Shown here in pieces: positions 46,701 to 55,439 of a stretch of 64,000 bases of DNA. Below the pieces are notes generated by a model, which had not been told where the DNA came from, made no database searches, and was given only the letters and a program-made list of their open reading frames with translations. This DNA is from a virus: IMG/VR virus record IMGVR_UViG_3300050821_003619, positions 45,251 through 109,250 of that record, one strand, 5' to 3'. The translations under genes and the position numbers were made by a program. Every line of letters begins with the position of its first letter. Position 1 is the stretch's first letter.

Positions 46701-48806
46701 AACAACGCTACCCGGTTGTGTGTTTCCTACACCTGCACTTTGCAATAGAGTTATCCAAGGTCCTTTAGGATTAGGCCCGTCTGGATTGTTGTAGTGTCCC
46801 GCACTGCCGCCGTTTGTTGGGGTGGGTAGAACTGTGAATGAATTAGGCTGTTTAATGCTTGATATGCCAAAATTTGGTGCCAAAGTAGCAGTTGCAGTAG
46901 ACACCAAGTTAGTAGAAATTAGATTAGCATGAGAAGGCACTGAGATTTCAAATTGAGTAGGTGATAGTCCAGCGGACAAAATCACAAACGGCAGATTATT
47001 AAGCTGCGTATCAGTTACGCTGCCGGGTGCCGATGGAATAATATTGCTCAGAACATATACTGTTCCTGCTGCGGGTTCTGTGCCTGTGTACTGAAAAGTA
47101 GCTACTCCACCTGACACTGCATAAGAAGTCAATGAGAGGTTAGTAGCAGTAGAACTAGATGTAGCAGTTACGCTAAGCTGACCACCGGGAGCATACATAG
47201 ACAATGGAAGGAACTGAGTGCCATCATAAATGCGAGGACGATCTGTTCCTACGGTAAGATTAGAGAACATAATGTACTCTTGATCTAAAGCCGTAACACT
47301 CTTTGCATATGAGCCGGGTAAAATACCTGTCAAAGCAACAGAAAGTGCACCGGGGTTACCCGTTACATCCTCCTGCCACAAAATACCTGCGGCGTCCAGT
47401 GCCAGCGTGTCTATCTGTCCATCATCTTGCACAAAAGACTTGATGTAGTTAAAGTTCTCTAAGGCAGGGGTGATATACGTCAACATGTCCAAATCATTGA
47501 TGAATGTTGTGCCTGTGCCAGTAGAAACTACCTGAACTCCAAATGCGTTAGCGTTTACATCAGATGCCAGCCATGTGCTGCCCCATAGATCATTAGATGT
47601 GCCTAAAGAATATATCGTAGGAGTCGTAGTCAAAAGCTGCGTCTTTGGCGTGCCGACCGTTAGGCCGTTTTTTAACAACTGCAAAGACACCGTAGTTGCT
47701 TGGCTTGAATACGCTTGGAATGTTACACCAAAACCAGATATACCAGAAGTAGCAGGTACCGTAAATGTAAAATTCTGCACATTCAAAGAATTAGAGCTAC
47801 CGGAAGTGGTGTAATACAAAGTCACCGACAACTGATCTATAGAAAATGATCCTGTACCGCTGTTCTGCTGTGCATCGATCAGTATGCCGAATGGCGTACC
47901 ATTAACTATCTCAGGAGTTAAAGTTGTACCCCATTGATAGGCCGATGAACCTTTTGTGTACACCGCTAACGAAGGTCCAATAGGCACATTAACTGCCGTA
48001 CCAATTGGGAATCCGTTCTGTGCTAATTGCAGGTTGATAGAAGAACTTCCTGCTGATCCAGTAGAACTGGCCCTAAACGTAATTGAGATGCCAGTAACCG
48101 TAGCATTATTAGTGATCGCATACCCAACATTATTTGCTAGAATAGGAGAAGACGTTGCGCCTGTTAACGTGATCGTAGCAAACTGTGTTGACGATAAAAT
48201 ATTAGCAGGATTAGTAAATGTTAGGGTAGTTCCAGAATTAGCAGCAGAACCGGGAACAGCAGGCTGAGTCACTGTACTGCCCGTACTTACTGTTGCATAC
48301 GCTGTGTTACCTAGAATATTGTTAGGAGATACCCATGAACTGCTGCCGCCTGTTTGTTCTGTGGCTGAGGACGGTACGTTGGGTCCTACAAACAGACCGG
48401 TCAAAGAAATAGCGGTTGCACCGGGAGAAGCTGTGGTTATGATGTCATGTACTCCCACAAGTATAGCAGTAAATGTTGTGGGGTTGCTGGCCTCAACTAC
48501 TACCTGTAAACCATTCAAAAATGTTAATGCTCCAGTGAAACCCTGAAGCAATAAAAGCTCATTCACTACAGGCTGTGTTCCTGTGTACGTGAATAGCGCT
48601 GTGCCGTAAGTAATGCTTACGGAAGAAATCTTAATTGTAGTGCTGTATGTGTAGACAGATGATAGACCGTCTCGTGTGAATACGCTACCTACGATAAAAT
48701 CCACGTCTTGGCAACGTGGGCTGGCTCCTTCTGGTACGTTCTCAGGAGAAGCTAAGGTAACCATACCCCCAAAAGTGTCTAAAGAGGCGGTTCCTAGTGC
48801 TTGCAA
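43746..48806 (-). CDS. Very large beta-rich tail protein (nozzle-like), start uncertain
   Basis: The protein has 1686 residues. The N-terminus (DTFGGMVTLASPENVPEGASPRCQDVDFIVGSVFTRDGL) matches the opening of podovirus tail nozzle or tubular-B-type proteins, which begin by lining up with an adaptor. The middle is a long series of Ig-like Ser/Thr/Val/Gly beta sandwiches. The last 400 residues (VYPTKTPNILAQVYGSY..., GGFVMHDQLFLMKTQSMYSTENNPNSEPGGWGLHEVSNKVG) look like a folded propeller-type tail domain. The TTG at 48806 has no ribosome site; codons continue open upstream (GTYIGHN...), so the true start may lie further up behind GAGGGT, possibly at a non-standard codon. Confidence 0.65.
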   Translation of the reverse strand: MQALGTASLDTFGGMVTLASPENVPEGASPRCQDVDFIVGSVFTRDGLSSVYTYSTTIKISSVSITYGTALFTYTGTQPVVNELLLLQGFTGALTFLNGLQVVVEASNPTTFTAILVGVHDIITTASPGATAISLTGLFVGPNVPSSATEQTGGSSSWVSPNNILGNTAYATVSTGSTVTQPAVPGSAANSGTTLTFTNPANILSSTQFATITLTGATSSPILANNVGYAITNNATVTGISITFRASSTGSAGSSSINLQLAQNGFPIGTAVNVPIGPSLAVYTKGSSAYQWGTTLTPEIVNGTPFGILIDAQQNSGTGSFSIDQLSVTLYYTTSGSSNSLNVQNFTFTVPATSGISGFGVTFQAYSSQATTVSLQLLKNGLTVGTPKTQLLTTTPTIYSLGTSNDLWGSTWLASDVNANAFGVQVVSTGTGTTFINDLDMLTYITPALENFNYIKSFVQDDGQIDTLALDAAGILWQEDVTGNPGALSVALTGILPGSYAKSVTALDQEYIMFSNLTVGTDRPRIYDGTQFLPLSMYAPGGQLSVTATSSSTATNLSLTSYAVSGGVATFQYTGTEPAAGTVYVLSNIIPSAPGSVTDTQLNNLPFVILSAGLSPTQFEISVPSHANLISTNLVSTATATLAPNFGISSIKQPNSFTVLPTPTNGGSAGHYNNPDGPNPKGPWITLLQSAGVGNTQPGSVVTVYYANASIGGSGIPGDDNLVEQMKLGIPTYVYITGTGTFNGTWQVTSVGIGIPPGGSGERYYFTFNFTSSGHFQTNSTAGMTYERSLAVVTTTTGVPNITAGSQITITGESPAGWNQTFTVVQPLNSGTMSITNSAVDVSGSTVTFTFTVATGVGPTAGEIVKVTNTLVDTGTDLNGTYVVQSVAPSGALPLGSSGTFTVVAPAGATPNSSVTQNGQAVVYGTQFLIDPGANATGTTTNPIYGNGTTGTLNVIGTTPGGTTQIAAGTRQAVCYFITETGYESAPNTPIVFNVAAGTNSIQVSNIPIGPSYVIARAIAFTEAGQNGVPGANFYVIENPVTQTIGTVTTTLAQSTIIRDNTTQSATFSFTDAVLLNSREIDVQGDNLFNLIELGSSAWAVPYANRMFYGLQLNKVQNFVAMSFDSYIVPNQPSGWSAPDFTGSLVNSTVTGFAYAINNTSASTLSGAGLIQQTAYQDSFGTPIIAQNTTYSVRIAARITSANTNGNLVVDLSDGSTQYGSFVVPFSSMTTSTAVFSGALLTTPFTNSVNQGGAASIVGSVPSTLLLRIYASNLASGAGVEIDRVEVYPTKTPNILAQVYGSYINRPESVDASADQGGIIDTTPENSQSVMGGFVMHDQLFLMKTQSMYSTENNPNSEPGGWGLHEVSNKVGAIGIHAYDVGEEWAVMACRAGIFGFNGGQPQKMMQEIYQVWDAINWNAGNTIVLRNDIINKRILCAIPLPTGTNPITGEKTTSVKWLPNSVYNPTPTSPNVMLCLNYQGLGTFEELVSQAEMHTTMFGTLAAVDMKRKWTIWQIPSPYMDFITRQNGIDQPLFICNGIASSKVYQLDPDQLSDDGAAIHSVYTTYGHVNAAKAATLPIFGFHNKSYTVLQITGHGAGLMSLRILPNTLDARYPYQVPVGITLNYPAQNDYFRPINVQAQRAFLEFSTNAVGAWFQMDKSLLTGRGSPWSTLPATGGGNIGFPSS

Positions 48807-48844
48807 ATTGTGGCCGATATAGGTACCCTCGATTCTTTTATAAA

Positions 48845-48871
48845 GGGGAAGGCTACCTAAACGTCTTCCCC
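48845..48871 (-). terminator. Hairpin in front of the giant tail gene
   Basis: GGGGAAG and CTTCCCC (plus strand 48845-48851 and 48865-48871) form a seven-pair stem followed leftward by TTTATAAAAG. The short T-run makes it a modest terminator or attenuator. Confidence 0.55.
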
Positions 48872-48903
48872 TAGCCCGATATTTTCTCAGGATGTTCTTT
48901 TTA

Positions 48904-49119
48904 CTACTCTGTTATAGAGCCTTCTTTTAATGCATAGCAAGGCACATTATTAACGGTAATACGTTGTGCAGTAGTGGTCGCGTACTGATCATTAAGTAGA
49001 ATGCTTGCAAGCCCATTGGACACTGACAAGATTTTACATGAAATAGAACGGCCATCCCCCACAACCACTAATCTACCGTTAGAATCTGTATTAGTTGTAG
49101 GTGCTCCGGGTACAGACAT
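48904..49119 (-). CDS. Small virion-associated protein
   Basis: The protein has 71 residues (MSVPGAPTTNTDSNGRLVVVG..., NVPCYALKEGSITE), strand-rich, with Thr/Asn/Val content typical of small head or tail decoration proteins. The ribosome site AAGGAGAACACC is good. No family is recognised. Confidence 0.5.
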   Translation of the reverse strand: MSVPGAPTTNTDSNGRLVVVGDGRSISCKILSVSNGLASILLNDQYATTTAQRITVNNVPCYALKEGSITE

Positions 49120-49131
49120 ATGGTGTTCTCC

Positions 49132-49485
49132 TTATAATCTGTTGTAGATGAATTCACCAACGATGATATCATTAAGGACCTGAGCAGGGATGATAGCTGA
49201 TGCTGATAGCTCAGTGCCATTCAAGAAGATCATAAGTTCATCGACAGCAGGGATATACTTGTAGGTATACCCATTAGAGGTTTCTCCAACTACTGTAGCC
49301 TGCAAAAACTGCTTGGTGTCAATGGTCTGTGCGTTAGCATAGGCAACCATTCCGACAGGAATTCCACCAACGTTATACACGCCTGCTCCAATAGAAAGCT
49401 GAACCCACAAAGTAGATGTCTTAGCATCAAATGAAGGTCCCGCAACTAGAGCGGCTATAGTAACTGAAGGTAACAAACTAGACAT
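49132..49485 (-). CDS. Small virion-associated protein
   Basis: The protein has 117 residues from the ATG behind GGGAGAAAATAAT. It is beta-rich (SVTIAALVAGPSFDAKTSTLWVQLSIGAGVYNVGG, TYKYIPAVDELMIFLNGTELSASAIIP). Probably a minor capsid or tail protein, as the genes on both sides are virion or glycan genes. An inverted repeat AGGCTATAAGCCT lies between it and the glycan cassette. Confidence 0.5.
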   Translation of the reverse strand: MSSLLPSVTIAALVAGPSFDAKTSTLWVQLSIGAGVYNVGGIPVGMVAYANAQTIDTKQFLQATVVGETSNGYTYKYIPAVDELMIFLNGTELSASAIIPAQVLNDIIVGEFIYNRL

Positions 49486-49570
49486 ATTATTTTCTCCCAC
49501 GATTCACCAGAGTGTATCTGGCTTACGTATACTAAGGCTTATAGCCTCGGTTTAATTTAATTGTACAACT

Positions 49571-50284
49571 TTACGTCTTTCCATTTAGCTTGTTAAACAA
49601 ACGATGGAACTCCGCAATCTTTTTTTCAACGGGAATAGAGTTACCACTATCGGCCTCAAGGAATACCGTCCAACTAAAAGTATCTTTGGTAGACACGTCT
49701 TTAGGCTTTGGTGGTCTTAAGGGCCTATGAAATGGGTAATCCTCTCGTAGATCGATGCAATCCCCTATGTAAATCTCGTAGCGATGGTCATTAACTATGT
49801 GTATACCGTGTTGATGCAAAGTTTCTGCTACCCATTTCTCATCGTCATTGTTATCGGGTAACGGAGAACCGACCATGATTTCCATGCATTGTCTGGAAAC
49901 CCACCAATTAAATCCTACTGGAACATTGTACCCCTGATTAAGGTATCTATTAATCTTTCCTGAGTACTGGTGCTTTTCGTAGCCTGACAGCAGCAACTCT
50001 ACAGGTCTTAGAACGACATCATCATCACACTTCAACATGTAGTCGTAGCCGTGATCCAATGCCCACTTCATGATCTGTCTTACCTTCTCTGGAAGGTCTT
50101 TATACAAGTCACCGCAATTTAACGGTACAACATTGGGTTCATCTGAAGTATCTGCCCCTATAAAGAATCTTACATCGGCTTTTCCTTCCGGTACCATAGC
50201 CAGCCATGTACTTCTTATAGCATCTCTCCAGTTTTTTCTATGCTGTGCTGAGACCACCGCTATCAATGTTTTAGTCTGAGCCAT
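49571..50284 (-). CDS. GT31-like glycosyltransferase (metal DxD motif kept)
   Basis: The protein has 237 residues. KTLIAVVSAQHRKNWRDAIRSTWL at the start, WALDHGYDYMLKCDDDVVLRP in the middle (DDD metal motif near 95-97) and GFNWWVSRQCMEIM follow the GT31 (beta-1,3-galactosyltransferase, fringe-like) plan. It would add a sugar, probably galactose or GlcNAc, from a UDP-sugar. It is the first of four related proteins in the cassette (with 51532, 52913 and 56401). Confidence 0.78.
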   Translation of the reverse strand: MAQTKTLIAVVSAQHRKNWRDAIRSTWLAMVPEGKADVRFFIGADTSDEPNVVPLNCGDLYKDLPEKVRQIMKWALDHGYDYMLKCDDDVVLRPVELLLSGYEKHQYSGKINRYLNQGYNVPVGFNWWVSRQCMEIMVGSPLPDNNDDEKWVAETLHQHGIHIVNDHRYEIYIGDCIDLREDYPFHRPLRPPKPKDVSTKDTFSWTVFLEADSGNSIPVEKKIAEFHRLFNKLNGKT

Positions 50285-50292
50285 TGATGTTG

Positions 50293-51126
50293 CTACTCCA
50301 AAAGGTTTCTGTTCTTCTCTACAAAATATTCGTTAGTGAACACTTTGAAACGCTCTTTATTTTGAAGAAAGTATGATGGTAGCCTAGGATCGTCTGTTTC
50401 CCATCTCTGAGCGTCACCTATACCAGATCGATGGTACAAATCTCTTCCGTTCACCACATCGTCTGCTATTTGTCTGTCCGTGCGGGACTTTATGTAGGGG
50501 TGAAGATCATCATGAGAAATAGCGTACACTTTTCTTCTTAATCTATCTAGGTTGTCTGAGAAATAAGAACAGTGCCAGCCGCCGTTTTCTATAGACGGCC
50601 AGTTGGGGTCCATATCTCCCGGACCACCTCTAAAACTACAGATGCCTTCCCTGCGCTTAATGTCTCCTACAACTCCTATACGGGCACGAGACCATGCTCG
50701 CTGGCCGTAGTTAAACATGTGGTTAAAATTGTAGTAAAAGGTGTACTGTAGCAGGTTTCTCAACCCTAAGTCTGGTGTATACGACTTTACTACCTCTGGA
50801 TTGGGTATCTCATCCAAATCAGAAAAAGACAAAGTGTCATTTTCATTGGGATTCAAGCCATATATCGCAGGAACCAGTGCTTCTCTAAACTCTCTCTCAA
50901 AATCCCATGAACCATAAGGAGGAAGCTCTGGGACAATGCAAGTTATTTTATGGTTCCACTTGTCAAACCGGCTTTTATTCTCTGAGTAGTACAAAGGCTT
51001 AGGTGCGTCCATGAATGTTCGTCTAGACTCAGCGAATACAAATCTGTCTACTACTTCGTCAAGTTGACCTAAGCGAAGTTCTAGCAGGTCCAACTCGTCG
51101 TTAAAGATAAAAGAGTCAATTACCAT
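50293..51126 (-). CDS. GT17-family glycosyltransferase
   Basis: The protein has 277 residues. VIDSFIFNDELDLLELRLGQL, VDRFVFAESRRTFMDAPKPLYY, LSFSDLDEIPNPEVV (the acidic SDLDE site), and GWHCSYF define GT17, related to beta-1,4-GlcNAc transferases. It is coupled to the cytidylyltransferase gene by an 11-base overlap. The acceptor is unknown. Confidence 0.85.
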   Translation of the reverse strand: MVIDSFIFNDELDLLELRLGQLDEVVDRFVFAESRRTFMDAPKPLYYSENKSRFDKWNHKITCIVPELPPYGSWDFEREFREALVPAIYGLNPNENDTLSFSDLDEIPNPEVVKSYTPDLGLRNLLQYTFYYNFNHMFNYGQRAWSRARIGVVGDIKRREGICSFRGGPGDMDPNWPSIENGGWHCSYFSDNLDRLRRKVYAISHDDLHPYIKSRTDRQIADDVVNGRDLYHRSGIGDAQRWETDDPRLPSYFLQNKERFKVFTNEYFVEKNRNLLE

Positions 51127-51541
51127 TTAGTATCCTGTTTCTCAATTCAGTAGTAGACAAATTTCTAACCAGCGGACACAAGGCTATAACAATCTTGTGG
51201 TCCTTTAGAAATTCATCAGACAATCCCATCTGAGTTTTTAATTTTTCTTCTGTCCAATCACTGCCATTTACAACATGAGTTGGATTCACTTCTTTTATAG
51301 TAATGGTTGAGTCTTCATCGCCACGGTTTATAACCACGTTATCTACGTAGCGGCAGGATAACACCATTTCCATACGCTCTGCTAAAGATTGAGTAGGTAG
51401 AACACCTTTGTATCTCAAAACAAACTCATCTCTATTGAGAGCAACAACTACTTTATCGAAGGTCTGCCAGCACCACTTAAAGAATCTCACATGCCCCGGG
51501 TGAAACAAATCAAATGTGCCACCACAATAAGCTATCGACAT
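51116..51541 (-). CDS. Cytidylyltransferase-type nucleotidyltransferase
   Basis: The protein has 141 residues from the ATG behind CAGGACTC; a longer frame upstream overlaps the neighbouring gene. SIAYCGGTFDLFHPGHVRFF holds the HxGH nucleotide site. NLSTTELRNRI near the C-terminus stands for the usual RTxGISTT motif. This is the layout of glycerol-3-phosphate or ethanolamine-phosphate cytidylyltransferases (TagD-like). It could activate a polyol or phosphate group for the glycan. Confidence 0.8.
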   Translation of the reverse strand: MSIAYCGGTFDLFHPGHVRFFKWCWQTFDKVVVALNRDEFVLRYKGVLPTQSLAERMEMVLSCRYVDNVVINRGDEDSTITIKEVNPTHVVNGSDWTEEKLKTQMGLSDEFLKDHKIVIALCPLVRNLSTTELRNRILNGN

Positions 51542-52263
51542 GAGTCCTGCCATTCTCTGTGCAGTTTGTGCATGTACTCTGGACGATATTTCCACTCTGT
51601 TTCTCTACCGTTACCGTCCCACTTTTGTCCGTGAGGATATATGGTAGACAGGTGGCAAGAAATGATCTCGTTATCTCGTCTAGGTCCTAAATCGTTAGTC
51701 GTTAGGTTACAAGTCATAAAACGAGTGTCGCAAATGACTAATTCTTCATGCCCTCTAATTATGCGTCCAGTCCACAAATCTTCTTCCCATATACCGGGGT
51801 TCTGAGCCTCTAATAGAGGAAACTCCTGCACAGCATACGTTAAGGCTTTTTTGCTTAAGAATGCCCCGGCACCGCTCTGGCAGTGTTGACCATGGCTTAC
51901 GTGCGGCCATGGCTGTCTTGGGTCTTCATGGTAAAAATCACCCAGATAATCAGAGCGATCTGCACCGCACGACAGAAGCCTTTCGACACAAGCATAGGTG
52001 TCGTGGTAACAATGGAATACTAAATCGTAACCGTTGTTTACGGTCCAACGGTACTTTTCTCTGGTCTTAGCTATTAATCCATAGTAGGAATCATCTACAG
52101 GGAGAACTACAGTGTCGTCACACTCTTTCGATCCCGTTCCAGAGAAGAATTTGTAATCTACACCTAAATTCTTAGCATCAACTAGCCAAGTATCACGGAG
52201 AGCGTTGTTCCACCCGTTACTCTCAAACTTGGAGCAACTGCTTATTGCTATCAACAATTTCAT
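51532..52263 (-). CDS. GT31-like glycosyltransferase paralogue with altered metal motif
   Basis: The protein has 243 residues. MKLLIAISSCSKFESNGWNNALRDTWL and YRWTVNNGYDLVFHCYHDTYA mirror the paralogues, but the DDD motif is replaced by HCYHDTYA. A region with GAGAFLSKKALTY and EEDLWTGRI keeps the later GT31 blocks. It either works with a different metal site or has changed function. It is adjacent to a second paralogue with the same change (52913). Confidence 0.72.
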   Translation of the reverse strand: MKLLIAISSCSKFESNGWNNALRDTWLVDAKNLGVDYKFFSGTGSKECDDTVVLPVDDSYYGLIAKTREKYRWTVNNGYDLVFHCYHDTYACVERLLSCGADRSDYLGDFYHEDPRQPWPHVSHGQHCQSGAGAFLSKKALTYAVQEFPLLEAQNPGIWEEDLWTGRIIRGHEELVICDTRFMTCNLTTNDLGPRRDNEIISCHLSTIYPHGQKWDGNGRETEWKYRPEYMHKLHREWQDSCR

Positions 52264-52916
52264 TTTGCACCGTAATCAATAGGTTGTAGTTTAGCCCACT
52301 CTATGTGGTCTTGACCGATTACATCGTATGCTTCGGGTGTAACTCTTGTAACTGAGGACTCTTCATGATAGCAACGAGCTTCATCCATCAAAACTATTTT
52401 GAAACCATTTGTTGTCAGCCTGTAATACATGTAGGTATCGCCATACCAATGCTTAACGGTACGGGGTATAGGGTAAGCTAACTTTGCTGCCTCTCTAGAC
52501 ATAAAAGAGAAGTACCATGCCGGTGTGTTATACGATACCGCCATATAATTAGGGTTTGGTACCGGTTGTCCTATGGCCGGAATCAGCACTTCATTAGGAA
52601 ACTCTTGCATACGCCGAGCTACCACATTGTACCACCCCGGATGGAGTGTTACGTCTGAAGTGCCTAAACCAATCACATCGTATCCGTGATTTATTCCATA
52701 CTCTAATATCTGGTTCCACGCCCCGTTACAGTAGCCATTAGCAGAGTTTACTATAGTAAGTATTCTGTTGCCAAACTCACTCATTACGTGCCTTACGTCT
52801 CTGTCGGCAGCGTTATCTACTGCTAGAACATCGGCTGGGGTATCGACTAAGGCTTTAAGACAGCGCTTTACCGAGTGGCCTAGCCTGAATACTGGGGTAC
52901 CCACTAAAATCTTCAT
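52260..52916 (-). CDS. GT2-like glycosyltransferase
   Basis: The protein has 218 residues from the ATG overlapping the previous stop; a TTG seven codons upstream is an alternative. MKILVGTPVFRLGHSVKRCLKAL, VLAVDNAADRD, NSANGYCNGAWNQI, GLGTSDVTLHPGW and a CYHEES close match GT-A GT2-family enzymes (rhamnosyl or mannosyl type). The TSD stands in for DxD. The acceptor is unknown. Confidence 0.75.
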   Translation of the reverse strand: MKILVGTPVFRLGHSVKRCLKALVDTPADVLAVDNAADRDVRHVMSEFGNRILTIVNSANGYCNGAWNQILEYGINHGYDVIGLGTSDVTLHPGWYNVVARRMQEFPNEVLIPAIGQPVPNPNYMAVSYNTPAWYFSFMSREAAKLAYPIPRTVKHWYGDTYMYYRLTTNGFKIVLMDEARCYHEESSVTRVTPEAYDVIGQDHIEWAKLQPIDYGAK

Positions 52917-53548
52917 TGTTCTAAGCTCTCCAACCAAAGTTTATGTTCTGAAAACACATTAGTACCTACATATCCCCCCGGCTGAGTGGAAAGATGGTTA
53001 GTTATGGTATGGTTGGTCTTTAAAGGGCCGGGACCGCAGTATGAGAAGGCTTTAGAATCTCCTCTGTGTATTTCGTAATTATTGTGGAGTTGGTCCCCTA
53101 CCCAACAATCCTCGTTTGGATAGTTACTTTCTTTTTTATCTAAAACTTCACAAGCTTTACGACTCAGAAAATACCCCGGTCCTCCTTGGCAATAAGGACT
53201 ACCTCCGGGGTGCTGATGCACACACCCAAAGTAATCAAACTGCTCAAATCCAGAGGTTAACAACCGGCTCGCACACACATATGTATCAGGAAAGCACATA
53301 AACACGTAGTCATAGCCGTTATCCAATGACCATTTAATCTTTAGCTTGGTCTTGCTGGTTAAATCCCAATAACCATCATCACAATCCACCAAAACAACGT
53401 CATCCTTAGGCGTTGCTCCCCTGCCATGAAAAAATTTATAGTCTATACCCAACCGTGTTAGGTCTTTGAGCCATGTTTCTCGTAAGGGAGCGTTTAAACC
53501 AGAATTTTCATAGGCTTGACAACTGCTTATTGCGACCAGTAGTCTCAT
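52913..53548 (-). CDS. GT31-like glycosyltransferase paralogue with altered metal motif
   Basis: The protein has 211 residues and is a close relative of 51532: [59 protein letters not shown], and DYVFMCFPDTYV where DDD is expected. GGPGYFLSRKACEVL and NEDCWVGDQL match the later blocks. It overlaps the GDP-fucose synthase gene by 41 bases. Confidence 0.72.
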   Translation of the reverse strand: MRLLVAISSCQAYENSGLNAPLRETWLKDLTRLGIDYKFFHGRGATPKDDVVLVDCDDGYWDLTSKTKLKIKWSLDNGYDYVFMCFPDTYVCASRLLTSGFEQFDYFGCVHQHPGGSPYCQGGPGYFLSRKACEVLDKKESNYPNEDCWVGDQLHNNYEIHRGDSKAFSYCGPGPLKTNHTITNHLSTQPGGYVGTNVFSEHKLWLESLEQ

Positions 53549-54467
53549 ACCACTCCACGGTCTCCTTCAGGCCCTGAATAAAAGGTGTTTTCGCTTCGAA
53601 ACCAAACTCTTTCAATGCTCTGTTGGTATCCAGAAGTCTTCTTGGCTGTCCATCAGGCTTTGTAGTGTCGTAAGTTATTTCCCCATGGTATCCAGTGGCA
53701 TGAGCTACCGCATGCACTAGATACTCTATGGATATTTCCATGCCGTTACCCAAATTTACAGGGTCTGCACCATCATACTTTTCAGCGGCCAGCACTATTC
53801 CTTCAGCAGCATCTTTAACATACAAGAATTCTCTAGTGGCTCTGCCCGTACCCCATATAGATACGTTAGTTTCTCCTACGTCTTTAGCGTCCATCATTTT
53901 CTTAATAAGAGCAGGAATCACATGGGACGAGGACGGATCGAAATTATCTCCCGGCCCATATAAGTTAACCGGTACAACGTAGATGGCGTTGAACCCGTAT
54001 TGCTGACGATAGGCTTGGGCCTGAACCAGCAGCGCTTTCTTCGCAATGCCGTAGGGCGCATTCGTTTCCTCAGGGTAGCCATTCCAAATATCATCCTCTT
54101 TGAAGGGTGCAGGGCAATACTTAGGATACGAGCACACCGTGCCTACCTGAACAAACTTTCCAACATTAAAAAAATGAGCCGCTTCTATAAGCTCCATGCC
54201 CATCTTTAAATTTTGATAAAAGAACATGCCGGGAGACTTTTGATTAGCCCCTATGCCGCCACACTTCGCAGCTAGGTGAATTATGATATCAGGTTTATAT
54301 AAACCTAACATATCATAAATGCTGTCGGTATCTAGTAAGTCCAGTTCACTATGAGAAGGAGTTATGATCCACTCTGGGTTGCCTTGTTTCAGTCTCTCCA
54401 CAACATGTTTGCCGAGAAAACCAGAAGCTCCCGTAACAAGCACTTTCTTGTTCTCAATTGCGTTCAT
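53508..54467 (-). CDS. fcl: GDP-L-fucose synthase
   Basis: The protein has 319 residues. [18 protein letters not shown] binds NADP(H). [36 protein letters not shown] holds the catalytic Ser, Tyr and Lys in the exact family wording. [20 protein letters not shown] and [20 protein letters not shown] follow. It performs the epimerase-reductase step that turns GDP-4-keto-6-deoxymannose into GDP-L-fucose. Its partner dehydratase lies directly upstream (54454). The length is family-typical. Confidence 0.95.
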   Translation of the reverse strand: MNAIENKKVLVTGASGFLGKHVVERLKQGNPEWIITPSHSELDLLDTDSIYDMLGLYKPDIIIHLAAKCGGIGANQKSPGMFFYQNLKMGMELIEAAHFFNVGKFVQVGTVCSYPKYCPAPFKEDDIWNGYPEETNAPYGIAKKALLVQAQAYRQQYGFNAIYVVPVNLYGPGDNFDPSSSHVIPALIKKMMDAKDVGETNVSIWGTGRATREFLYVKDAAEGIVLAAEKYDGADPVNLGNGMEISIEYLVHAVAHATGYHGEITYDTTKPDGQPRRLLDTNRALKEFGFEAKTPFIQGLKETVEWYETTGRNKQLSSL

Positions 54468-55431
54468 TCTGAGTCACCTTTTGTAAGTCTGAGTCAACCA
54501 TTAGCTTAACTAATTCTTCGAATGTTGTATTAGGTTCCCATCCAAGAACTTGTTTTACTTTAGAAGCATCACCTTGTAGTATATCGACTTCTGCTGGTCT
54601 GTAATATCTTGGATCAATTGTGACATATCTGGTCCAATCAAGATTAAGGTATCCGAACGCCACATCAAGGAATTCCTTGACGGTCTTCGTTGTCCCAGTT
54701 GCAACCACGAAATCATCGGGTCTACTGTGCTGAAGTATTCTCCACATGCATTCGACATATTCTTTTGCGTATCCCCAGTCTCTTTTTGCATCAAGGTTTC
54801 CCAAAGCAAGCTCATGTTGTAACCCTAACTTTATTCTGGCTGCTGCTTTGGTGATTTTACGTGATACAAAGGTTTCACCCCTGCGCGGAGACTCATGGTT
54901 GAATAGGATTCCATTACTAGCAAACGTCCCATAACTTTCTCTGTAGTTGACGGCTGTCCAGTAGGCAAATTGCTTTGCGACTCCGTACGGGCTACGGGGA
55001 TAAAAGGGAGTATTTTCATTTTGTGGTACCTCTAGTGGTTTACCAAACAACTCACTGGAGCTTGCTTGGTACACCTTAGTGTCAGGCTTTATAGACTTGA
55101 TTGCCTGCAGTAAATTAAGGGTTCCAATCGCATCCACGTCGGCGGTATATCTTGGGGAATCAAAACTAACCCTAACATGAGATTGTGCTCCAAGATTGTA
55201 TACTTCGTCTGGTCTAACTGTGGAAATTGTTTCTGCAATTGCTCCAGAGTCGGTAAGGTCGCCATAAACGAGATGTAGTTTGGACAAAATATGGTCGATT
55301 CGTCCAGTATTGAATGAACTTGATCTTCGAAGGATGCCATGTACTTCATAGTCCTTTTCTAAAAGAAGCTCTGCAAGGTATGAACCGTCTTGCCCGGTAA
55401 TTCCAGTTATTAGTGCTTTTTTCTGAGTCAT
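54454..55431 (-). CDS. gmd: GDP-mannose 4,6-dehydratase
   Basis: The protein has 325 residues. [39 protein letters not shown] is the family's NADP site. [44 protein letters not shown] (Tyr/Lys pair) and [17 protein letters not shown] follow. It makes GDP-4-keto-6-deoxymannose for GDP-fucose (or GDP-rhamnose type) sugars. It starts behind AAGGATTGAT, and its stop overlaps the fcl start. Confidence 0.96.
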   Translation of the reverse strand: MTQKKALITGITGQDGSYLAELLLEKDYEVHGILRRSSSFNTGRIDHILSKLHLVYGDLTDSGAIAETISTVRPDEVYNLGAQSHVRVSFDSPRYTADVDAIGTLNLLQAIKSIKPDTKVYQASSSELFGKPLEVPQNENTPFYPRSPYGVAKQFAYWTAVNYRESYGTFASNGILFNHESPRRGETFVSRKITKAAARIKLGLQHELALGNLDAKRDWGYAKEYVECMWRILQHSRPDDFVVATGTTKTVKEFLDVAFGYLNLDWTRYVTIDPRYYRPAEVDILQGDASKVKQVLGWEPNTTFEELVKLMVDSDLQKVTQNERN

Positions 55432-55439
55432 ATCAATCC

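Noticed and set aside
32494-48546. Many plus-strand frames of 60-130 codons opposite the virion genes
   Set aside because: They are shadows of Ser/Thr/Val-rich virion genes; none has a ribosome site or family pattern.
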